Below, piece by piece: positions 1 through 6,111 of a stretch of DNA of 8,741 nt. Made by a program: the position numbers and the translations under genes. Within the stretch, counting starts at the first letter, position 1. Each line of letters starts with the position of its first letter. The DNA lies in NCBI GenBank assembly GCA_016791085.1, contig JAEUNN010000192.1:1-8741 (forward strand), written 5' to 3'. Source of the stretch: Rhodocyclaceae bacterium. Lineage in GTDB: Bacteria > Pseudomonadota > Gammaproteobacteria > Burkholderiales > Rhodocyclaceae. A model generated the notes under the pieces. The model saw nothing but the letters and a program-made list of their open reading frames with translations, was not told the origin of the DNA and did not search any database.

Positions 1-1
1 T

Positions 2-1759
2 CCGCAGGAATTCATGAACGCCTTGCGCGAACAGCAGGATTTGATGCGCTCGCGCCTGGGCAAGGACTACGACCCGGCCATGTTCGACCGGCCGGAAGTG
101 CGCCGCGCCGTGCTGGACCAGTTGATCGCCCGGCGCCTGCAACAGTTGCAGGCCAAGCGCGACCACCTTTCGGTGTCCGATGCCCAGGTCGGCGAATTCG
201 TGCGCAGCATGCCGCAGTTGCAGCAGGACGGCGTGTTCTCGGCCGAACGCTACCAGCAACTGTTGCAGGCGCGCGGTATGAATGCGGCCACCTTCGAACA
301 GCGCCTGCGCGGCGACCTGGTGCTGTCGCAGCAAATCGCCGGGCTGGCCAATAGCGGCTTCGTGCCGGCGCCGCTCGTGGAGCGCTGGGCGTCGCTGCAG
401 GGCGAGTTGCGCGAAGTCAGCGAATCCGTGGTCGATCCGCGCCAGTTTTTGCAGCAGGTGACGCTGGAGGCCGACGCGGCGAAAAAGTTTTACGAGCAGA
501 ACCGTAAAACATTCGCAACGCCGGAGCAGGTCAAGGTGGACTACCTGGTGCTAAGCCCGGATGCGCTCATGCCCGCCATCGAGGTTCCCGAGGCGGAACT
601 GCGCGACTACTATTCCAAGAACCAGTCGCGCTATGCCACGGTGGAGCAGCGCAGCGCGAGCCATATACTGATTGCACTGCCGAAGGGCGCGTCCGCCGAG
701 GTGCGCAAGGCCGCGCAGGACAAGGCGGCCGCATTGCTCAAACAGGTGCGCGCCGATCCCAAGCGTTTTGGCAAACTCGCGCGCGAAAATTCCGACGATC
801 CGGGCTCCAAGGCGAATGGTGGCGACCTGGGGTTCTTCGAACGCGGCATGATGGTGAAGCCATTTGCCGATGCCGTATTCGGCCTGGCCAAGGCGGGTGA
901 TATCGCCGATCTGGTGGAAAGCGAATTCGGTTTTCACGTGATCCAGCTCACCGGCGTCACGCCTTCGAAGGGCAAGAAGTTCGAAGAAGCGCGTGCGGAA
1001 ATACTTGCGCAGCTCAAGCAGGCGGCGGCTGCCAAGCGCTTCGCCGAACTTGCCGAATCGTTCAAGAACACCGTGTATGAACAGGCCGACAGCCTGGCTC
1101 CGGCGGAACAGGTCACCAAGCTCAAATCGCAGCAGAGCGCCTGGCTGGAAAAGGGACGGCCCGCCCAGGGCGTGCTGAATAACGACAAGCTCATGGCGGC
1201 CGTATTTTCCGACGACGCCATCAAGAACAAACGCAATACCGAAGCGATCGAGGTGGCTCCGAAAATGCTGGTCGCAGCGCGCGTGACCGAGCACAAGCCG
1301 GCCGCGGAAATACCGTTCGAGCAGGTGACCGCGCGCATCGAAAATCAACTGAAACTCGAGCAGGCGCGCAAACTGGCGCGCCAGGATGGCGAGGCCAAAC
1401 TGGCCGAACTGCAGAAGGGCGCCAAGGTGGATTTGAACTGGGGCCCGGTAAACAAGATTTCGCGCGCGGCCGCGCAAGGTCCGGTGGCGGACCTGGTGAA
1501 TGCGGTATTTCGCCTGCCGACCGACAAATTGCCCGGCTACACCGGCGGTGCCTTGCCGAATGGCGCTTACGGCATATACAAGGTGGTGAGCGTCGCCAAG
1601 GATGCCGAGGCCAGCGGTCCGTCGGCCCTCGAGGCGGCGCGCGCCAAACTCGAGCGCGCCAGCGCGGAGGACGACTTCCTGCGCTATCTGGCGGTGTTGC
1701 GGCAGCGCCACGGCGTGAAAATCAACCAGGCCGCGCTGGACGCGCTGGCGGAAAAGTGA
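2..1759 (+). CDS. ppiD: Peptidyl-prolyl cis-trans isomerase PpiD, 5'-truncated by the window edge
   Basis: PpiD/SurA-type periplasmic folding factor, normally held in the inner membrane by one N-terminal helix and facing the SecYEG exit. The frame is open from base 2 (P-Q-E-F before the first Met at base 14), so that Met is internal and roughly 40-50 N-terminal residues including the anchor are missing. 585 residues are visible against about 620-640 in the family. Numbered from the Met at base 14, residues 1-165 are the SurA-like chaperone region. Residues about 210-315 are a PPIC/parvulin domain with the family signatures SHILI (216-220), GGDLGFFERG (269-278) and FGFHVIQL (305-312). The parvulin active-site positions look filled: H217, D262, M280, F284, H308. 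The C-terminal 260 residues are the less conserved PpiD tail, rich in Ala, Lys and Glu. The gene ends at a TGA followed by a strong terminator. Identification is confident; catalytic activity is inferred only from residues. Confidence 0.93.
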   Translation, partial: PQEFMNALREQQDLMRSRLGKDYDPAMFDRPEVRRAVLDQLIARRLQQLQAKRDHLSVSDAQVGEFVRSMPQLQQDGVFSAERYQQLLQARGMNAATFEQRLRGDLVLSQQIAGLANSGFVPAPLVERWASLQGELREVSESVVDPRQFLQQVTLEADAAKKFYEQNRKTFATPEQVKVDYLVLSPDALMPAIEVPEAELRDYYSKNQSRYATVEQRSASHILIALPKGASAEVRKAAQDKAAALLKQVRADPKRFGKLARENSDDPGSKANGGDLGFFERGMMVKPFADAVFGLAKAGDIADLVESEFGFHVIQLTGVTPSKGKKFEEARAEILAQLKQAAAAKRFAELAESFKNTVYEQADSLAPAEQVTKLKSQQSAWLEKGRPAQGVLNNDKLMAAVFSDDAIKNKRNTEAIEVAPKMLVAARVTEHKPAAEIPFEQVTARIENQLKLEQARKLARQDGEAKLAELQKGAKVDLNWGPVNKISRAAAQGPVADLVNAVFRLPTDKLPGYTGGALPNGAYGIYKVVSVAKDAEASGPSALEAARAKLERASAEDDFLRYLAVLRQRHGVKINQAALDALAEK

Positions 1760-1778
1760 GCGCGCCGCAGCACACGTG

Positions 1779-1812
1779 AAAATGGCGGGCCGCGGCCCGC
1801 CATTTTATTTTT
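1779..1812. terminator. Bidirectional rho-independent terminator between ppiD and fabI
   Basis: A perfect 28-base palindrome at 1779-1806 (12-base arms 1779-1790 and 1795-1806, with a self-complementary CGCG centre) has a GC-rich core flanked by A4 on the left and T4 on the right. On the + strand it runs into a T-rich tract (TTTTATTTTT, 1803-1812), a classic intrinsic terminator 19 bases after the ppiD stop. Read on the - strand it also ends in TTTT, 35 bases after the fabI stop, so it can serve both convergent genes, more strongly for ppiD. Confidence 0.9.
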
Positions 1813-1841
1813 CACCAGCGGGGCGCCTTGCGCCCGAAGCG

Positions 1842-2630
1842 TCAATCGCCGCGTATGCCGCCCATGATGGTGGAAAAACCGCTGTCGACATAGGTGATTT
1901 CGCCGGTGATGCCGCCAGCCAGATCGGACAGCAGGAAAGCCGCCGTGTTGCCCACGTCCTCGATGGTCACGTTGCGCCGCAGGGGGGCGTTTTCCTCGAC
2001 GAACTTGAGGATTTTGCCGAAGCCCGATATGCCCGACGCGGCCAGGGTTTTGATCGGCCCGGCGGAAATGCCATTGACGCGTATGCCTTGCGGGCCGAAG
2101 CTCGACGCCATGTAGCGCACCATGGCTTCCAGGCTGGCTTTGGCCAGGCCCATGGTGTAGTAATTGGGCACCACGCGTACCGCGCCCAGGTAGGACAGCG
2201 TGAGCAGCGCGCCCTTGCGGCCCTGCATCATGGCGTAGGCGCCGCGCGCCAGCGCCGCGAAACTGTAGGACGACACATCGTGCGCGACGCGGAAATTTTC
2301 GCGCGTGCAACCATCCAGAAATTCGCCCGCGAGCGCTTCACGCGGCACATAGGCGATGGCATGCACGAGGCCGTCCAGGCCGTCCCACACCTTGCCCAGT
2401 TCGCTGTACAGCTGGTCGATCTGCGCATCTTCGGCCACGTCGCAGGCAAAAAACAGGTCGGACCCGAGTTCGCGCGCCATTTCCGCGACGCGGTCCTTGA
2501 ACCGCTCATTCTGGTAGGTGAAGGCAAGTTCGGCGCCCTCGCGCTTGCACGCCTGTGCAATGCCCCAGGCGATGGACCGGTTGGAAATCAGCCCGGTGAT
2601 CAATATGCGCTTGCCGGCCAGAAAACCCAT
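1842..2630 (-). CDS. fabI: Enoyl-[acyl-carrier-protein] reductase (NADH) FabI
   Basis: Cytoplasmic short-chain dehydrogenase that reduces trans-2-enoyl-ACP, the last step of each fatty acid elongation cycle. The protein is 262 residues, the same as E. coli FabI, and aligns with it without gaps over most of its length. The nucleotide-binding loop is GLISNRSIAWG (13-23), and CDVAEDA (63-69) is the adenine-binding region. The catalytic set is Y147, Y157 and K164 within SYLGA and NYYTMGLAK. RVNGISAGPIKTLAASGI (184-201) is the substrate-loop region. Residue 93, Gly in E. coli, is Ala. I chose the ATG at 2630 because an AAGGAG lies seven bases upstream and the protein then starts MGFLAGKRIL like other FabIs; the frame stays open further upstream to 2765 but that extension overlaps the divergent gene and is not FabI-like. 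Convergent with ppiD, divergent from the binding-protein gene. Single-gene transcription unit as far as visible. Confidence 0.97.
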   Translation of the reverse strand: MGFLAGKRILITGLISNRSIAWGIAQACKREGAELAFTYQNERFKDRVAEMARELGSDLFFACDVAEDAQIDQLYSELGKVWDGLDGLVHAIAYVPREALAGEFLDGCTRENFRVAHDVSSYSFAALARGAYAMMQGRKGALLTLSYLGAVRVVPNYYTMGLAKASLEAMVRYMASSFGPQGIRVNGISAGPIKTLAASGISGFGKILKFVEENAPLRRNVTIEDVGNTAAFLLSDLAGGITGEITYVDSGFSTIMGGIRGD

Positions 2631-2637
2631 GTCGATT

Positions 2638-2643
2638 CTCCTT
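2638..2643 (-). promoter_or_regulatory. Ribosome binding site of fabI
   Basis: AAGGAG on the - strand, seven bases before the ATG at 2630. It is the strongest Shine-Dalgarno match at any start in the window and fixes the fabI start. Confidence 0.85.
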
Positions 2644-2655
2644 TTGAGAGGCGCG

Positions 2656-2661
2656 ATTATA
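2656..2661 (-). promoter_or_regulatory. Probable -10 box of the fabI promoter
   Basis: An exact TATAAT on the - strand. Initiation about seven bases downstream (near 2649) would give a leader of roughly 19 bases that just contains the AAGGAG. No TTGACA-like -35 hexamer is present at 15-19 bases; that region is GC-rich, and the bases before the box read CGT rather than the extended -10 TGN. The core box is seen directly; promoter activity is inferred. Confidence 0.55.
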
Positions 2662-2693
2662 ACGGACGAGGCGTGCCGCGGCCGCGCGCCGGG

Positions 2694-2699
2694 TAGAAT
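2694..2699 (+). promoter_or_regulatory. Probable -10 box of the substrate-binding protein gene (leaderless start)
   Basis: TAGAAT, one mismatch from TATAAT, ends eight bases before the ATG at 2708. Transcription starting the usual 6-8 bases after the box would begin at or within a few bases of the ATG, giving a leaderless or nearly leaderless mRNA. This fits the absence of any Shine-Dalgarno sequence before the ATG. No good -35 hexamer is visible. An alternative TATAAC at 2658-2663 could also drive this strand but overlaps the fabI -10. Confidence 0.45.
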
Positions 2700-2707
2700 T
2701 GCGGCCC

Positions 2708-4894
2708 ATGTGCGCCTACTTCCGCCTGTTGTTGTGTGCCGCCGCCAGCATGCTGCTCGCCGCATGCGGCGAGGTCTGGAACGACCCCTACCCGGCGCAG
2801 GAAAGCGGCCGCAACATACTTTATTCGGCCTTCATCGACCGCCCCAAACACCTCGACCCGGTGCAGTCCTACAGCGAGGACGAAATCAATTTCACGGCGC
2901 AGATCTATGAGCCGCCGCTGCAATACCACTACCTCAAACGCCCCTACGAAGTGGTGCCGGCCACGGCGCTGGAAGTGCCCAGGCCGTATTACCTGGATCG
3001 CGCCGGCCAGCGCCTGGCTGCCGGTGCACCGGCCGATCAGGTGGCTTATTCCGTCTATGAAATACGCTTGAAGCCCGGCGTGCGCTATCAGCCGCATCCG
3101 GCGTTTGCCCGCAAGCCAGACGGCAGCTATGCCTACCACGCGCTGAGCGACGCCGATCTGCACGGAATTCGCCAGTTGCGCGATTTCCCGCTGACCGACA
3201 CGCGCGAACTGAGCGCGGAAGATTACGCCTACGAAATCAAGCGTCTGGCCCACCCGCGCCTGCATTCGCCGATATTCGGCCTGATGAGCGATTACCTGGT
3301 CGGGCTCAAGGAATTGGCCGCCACACTGCGCGCCGACGCCGCCCGGCAGCCGCCGGGACGCCAGGAATGGCTGGATTTGCGCAACTATCCGCTGGAAGCC
3401 GTGCAGGTGGTCGATGCGCACACCTTGCGCATCAAGCTGCACGGCAAGTACCCGCAGTTCGTGTATTGGCTCACCATGCCGTTTTTCGCGCCGATACCCT
3501 GGGAAGCCGACAAATTCTACTCGCAGCCCGGCATGGCGCAGAAAAACCTCACGCTGGACTGGTACCCGATAGGCACCGGGCCCTACATGCTGAGCGAGAA
3601 CAATCCCAATTCGCGCATGGTGTTGAGCCGAAACCCGAATTACCACGGCGACAGCTACCCCTGCGAGGGTGAGGACGGCGATGCCGCGCGCGGCTGGCTG
3701 GTCGACTGCGGCAAGGCCCTGCCGTTTGTCGATAGCGCCGTGTTCACGCGCGAAAAGGAACAAATTCCCTATTGGAACAAGTTCCTGCAGGGTTACTACG
3801 ATGCGTCGGGCATCAGTTCCGACTCTTTCGATCAGGCCGTGCAGTTCAGCAGCGGCGGCGACGTGGCGCTCACCGACGAAATGCGCGCGCAAGGCATACA
3901 ACTGCAGACCTCGGTGTCCACCAGCACCAATTACATGGGCTTCAATTGGCTGGATCCGGTCGTGGGCGGGGCGGCCGGCGGTGCGGCGGCGGAACGTGCG
4001 CGCAAATTGCGCCTCGCCATCAGCATCGCCATCGACCAGGAAGAATTCATCTCGATATTCCTGAACGGCCGCGGCCTGGTCGCCCAGTCGCCCCTGCCGC
4101 CCGGCATATTCGGATTTCGCGAGGGGCGTGAAGGCATCAATCCTTACTTGTACGACTGGGTGGATGGCGCGCCGCGCCGCAAGGACCTGGATCAGGCGCG
4201 CAAACTATTGGCGGAGGCCGGCTACCCGAATGGCCGGGATGCGCAGACCGGCACACCGCTGGTGATCAACCTGGACACCACGGGCACCGGCCTCGGCCTC
4301 AAGGCACGCGTGGATTGGCTCACCAAACAGTTCGACAAGCTGGGCGTGCAACTGGTGGTGCGCAGCACCGACTACAACCGCTTCCAGGAGAAGGTGCTGA
4401 AAGGCGCGGTGCAGTTGTTCTATTTCGGCTGGAACGCGGATTACCCAGACCCGGAAAATTTCCTGTTCCTGTTGCACGGTGCCCAGGCCAAGGCGAAAAC
4501 CGGGGGCGAGAACGCCGCGAATTATTCCAATCCGCGCTACGACGCGCTGTTCGAAACCATGAAAACCATGGAAAACGGGCCCGAGCGCCAGCGCGTGATC
4601 GACGAAATGGTGGAAATCCTGCGTCACGACGCGCCCTGGATTTTTGGCTTCCATCCCAAGAGCTATACGCTGCAGCACGGCTGGCTGTACAACCGCAAGC
4701 CGTCCAACGTGGGCAACAACGGGCTCAAGTACCAGCGCCTCGATCCGGTCGAACGCGAACGCCTGCGCAAGGAATGGAATCGTCCGGTGCTGTGGCCGCT
4801 CATCGCGTTCGGCTTGCTCATGGTCGCCATCGTCCTGCCGGCGCTGCGCCACTGGCGTGCGCACGAGCGCGCGCGCGCCGCGCCGGCCGCCTGA
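2708..4894 (+). CDS. ABC transporter substrate-binding lipoprotein, family 5 (SBP_bac_5, peptide/oligopeptide type)
   Basis: 728-residue extracytoplasmic binding protein of the OppA/DppA/YejA superfamily, which delivers peptides or similar solutes to an ABC importer. A short signal peptide ends in the lipobox LLAAC, with C20 the predicted lipidated cysteine followed by Gly. Family 5 signatures include HLDPVQSY (48-55), the ALDP-like YEPPLQY region, YPIGTGPYML (286-295), MGFNWLDPVVGG (410-421), ARKLRLAISIAID (431-443), LLAEAGYPNG (500-509), GWNADYPDPENFL (574-586) and NAANYSNPRYDALF (602-615). C319 and C334 could form a disulfide. Residues about 694-713 are a hydrophobic C-terminal helix followed by a basic tail, so the protein may be held at both ends. 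I chose the ATG at 2708 over an in-frame TTG at 2699 because the TTG overlaps the promoter and adds nothing conserved. It is 15 bases upstream of the methyltransferase gene. No permease or ATPase gene is in this window, so the substrate is unknown. Confidence 0.9.
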   Translation: MCAYFRLLLCAAASMLLAACGEVWNDPYPAQESGRNILYSAFIDRPKHLDPVQSYSEDEINFTAQIYEPPLQYHYLKRPYEVVPATALEVPRPYYLDRAGQRLAAGAPADQVAYSVYEIRLKPGVRYQPHPAFARKPDGSYAYHALSDADLHGIRQLRDFPLTDTRELSAEDYAYEIKRLAHPRLHSPIFGLMSDYLVGLKELAATLRADAARQPPGRQEWLDLRNYPLEAVQVVDAHTLRIKLHGKYPQFVYWLTMPFFAPIPWEADKFYSQPGMAQKNLTLDWYPIGTGPYMLSENNPNSRMVLSRNPNYHGDSYPCEGEDGDAARGWLVDCGKALPFVDSAVFTREKEQIPYWNKFLQGYYDASGISSDSFDQAVQFSSGGDVALTDEMRAQGIQLQTSVSTSTNYMGFNWLDPVVGGAAGGAAAERARKLRLAISIAIDQEEFISIFLNGRGLVAQSPLPPGIFGFREGREGINPYLYDWVDGAPRRKDLDQARKLLAEAGYPNGRDAQTGTPLVINLDTTGTGLGLKARVDWLTKQFDKLGVQLVVRSTDYNRFQEKVLKGAVQLFYFGWNADYPDPENFLFLLHGAQAKAKTGGENAANYSNPRYDALFETMKTMENGPERQRVIDEMVEILRHDAPWIFGFHPKSYTLQHGWLYNRKPSNVGNNGLKYQRLDPVERERLRKEWNRPVLWPLIAFGLLMVAIVLPALRHWRAHERARAAPAA

Positions 4895-4909
4895 GTACTT
4901 CCGTCCGCC

Positions 4910-6085
4910 ATGCACCTGGCCGCGCGGCAGTCCGCACTGGACGCCTTGTTGGTCTATGCGCGGCCGTTCTGGCACGAGTCGCCGTTCAAAACCGAGCGGC
5001 CGCCGTGGTGCGAGGCCCATCCGGGCCTGGAGGCGGCGCTCCTGGCGCTCGATGACGCGGGCGTGGCGCAGCTTGCGGCCGACCGCCCGGCGCTGGCGGC
5101 ACTATGCGCCGAGCACGTGCCGGAACTGGCCGAACTGGGCGCGCTCACCGCGCTGCCGCCGGTGCCATGTAGCGCGCCCGTACTGCCCGGCGCGCATTTC
5201 GGCTGGCAGATACCCGGCCGCAAACAGGCGCAGATCCAGGCCTTCGCCGCGGCGGCCGGCCCGCAGCAGGGGCCGGTCGTGGAGTGGTGCGCCGGCAAGG
5301 GGCATCTTGGCCGCCTGGTTGCCGCGCGCGCGGGCGTCACGGTGTCCAGCCTGGAACGCGACGCCGTGTTGTGCGCGCAGGGGGCCGATCTGGCGCGCCG
5401 CGCGCGTGTGGACAACCAGACCTTTCACGTGGAGGACGTGCTGCAGCCTGCTGCGCTGGCTCATTTGCCGGGCGCCGCGGTGCTGGCGCTGCATGCTTGC
5501 GGCAATCTGCATCGCGCGCTGTGCGCGGCCGCGGAGCCCCGGCAACTGCGCGCGCTACACCTTGCGCCCTGTTGCCACGACCGTGGCCAGCTCACGACCT
5601 ACGCCGGCCGTGCCGGTACCTGCCTGCAGCTAGAAGCCGAACATTTGCGCCTTGCGGTGCAGGATACGGTGACCGCCAGCGCGCGCGAAATTCGCCTGCG
5701 CGAGCGCGAAATGGCCTGGAAACTGGCATTCGTGGCCTGGCGCGGCAGCCTCGGGCCGGGCGCCTATCGTCCCTTCAAACCCGTGCCGGACAGCTGGCTC
5801 AAGGGCGATTTCGCACAGTTCATGGCAAGGCTGGCGGCGCGCGAATCGTGCCGGGCACCGCCGGCCGCGCAACTTGACGCCTGGGAAGCGCGCGGCCACG
5901 CGCGCGCCCGCACGGTCGCACGCCTGGCACTGGCGCGCCTGGCGTTTGGACGCGCGCTGGAAATCTGGTACGTGGCCGACCTGGCTTTGCGCCTCGCGGC
6001 CAGCGGCTATGCCGTGCGGCTTGCCGAGTTCTGCCCGCGCCGCCTCACGCCGCGCAATCTGCTGCTGCAGGCCTGGGTCGCGTAA
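4910..6085 (+). CDS. SAM-dependent methyltransferase, METTL25/RRNAD1-like (Methyltransf_32 type)
   Basis: 391-residue probable cytoplasmic methyltransferase with a Rossmann fold. Residues 1-95 are a helical N-terminal region. Motif I, VVEWCAGKGHLG (123-134), is the S-adenosylmethionine-binding loop of the METTL25/RRNAD1/GSTCD-like group, with E149 at the end of strand 2 and D176 after strand 3. LHACGNLH (194-201) and LAPCCHD (218-224) match the paired ACG and CC(Y/H) motifs typical of this family. A conserved-looking tail CPRRLTPRNLLL (375-386) closes the protein. The substrate of bacterial members is not known to me, so none is assigned. The ATG lies 15 bases after the binding-protein stop with no Shine-Dalgarno sequence between, so translation may depend on the upstream gene. 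The two genes look like one transcription unit, but a functional link is not evident. It ends at TAA, 26 bases from the convergent antiporter stop. Confidence 0.82.
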   Translation: MHLAARQSALDALLVYARPFWHESPFKTERPPWCEAHPGLEAALLALDDAGVAQLAADRPALAALCAEHVPELAELGALTALPPVPCSAPVLPGAHFGWQIPGRKQAQIQAFAAAAGPQQGPVVEWCAGKGHLGRLVAARAGVTVSSLERDAVLCAQGADLARRARVDNQTFHVEDVLQPAALAHLPGAAVLALHACGNLHRALCAAAEPRQLRALHLAPCCHDRGQLTTYAGRAGTCLQLEAEHLRLAVQDTVTASAREIRLREREMAWKLAFVAWRGSLGPGAYRPFKPVPDSWLKGDFAQFMARLAARESCRAPPAAQLDAWEARGHARARTVARLALARLAFGRALEIWYVADLALRLAASGYAVRLAEFCPRRLTPRNLLLQAWVA

Positions 6086-6087
6086 GG

Positions 6088-6104
6088 GCCCGGGATGCCC
6101 GGGC
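6088..6104. terminator. GC-rich hairpin between convergent genes, possible weak terminator
   Basis: Seven-base arms GCCCGGG (6088-6094) and CCCGGGC (6098-6104) around a three-base loop sit in the 26-base gap between the methyltransferase and antiporter stops. There is no T-tract on either strand, so it is not a classic intrinsic terminator. It could pause polymerase or protect 3' ends; alternatively it is chance pairing in GC-rich DNA. Confidence 0.4.
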
Positions 6105-6111
6105 GCCGGGG

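Noticed and set aside
551..1711. 386-residue open frame on the - strand opposite ppiD
   Set aside because: Antisense shadow of ppiD with no recognisable domain; no start signal.
2677..2686. CGCGGCCGCG palindrome between the divergent fabI and binding-protein -10 boxes, considered as an operator
   Set aside because: Short GC-only palindromes are expected often in DNA of this composition, and nothing else supports it.
1776..2696. 306-residue open frame on the + strand opposite fabI
   Set aside because: Its start lies inside the terminator palindrome and its sequence is an antisense shadow of fabI.
2699..2707. TTG start for the binding protein
   Set aside because: It overlaps the proposed -10 box, has no ribosome binding site and adds only three residues before a good signal peptide.
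2631..2765. N-terminal extension of fabI to a start at 2765
   Set aside because: The extra 45 residues are unlike any FabI, overlap the divergent gene, and would make the AAGGAG and the TATAAT internal to the coding region.
2657..3901. 414-residue open frame on the - strand
   Set aside because: It lies wholly antisense to the well-supported binding-protein gene, has no recognisable motifs and has the His/Arg/Val-rich make-up typical of shadow frames in GC-rich DNA.
4644..5633. 329-residue open frame on the + strand spanning the binding-protein end and the methyltransferase
   Set aside because: Extremely Arg-, Ser- and Cys-rich and out of frame with two supported genes.
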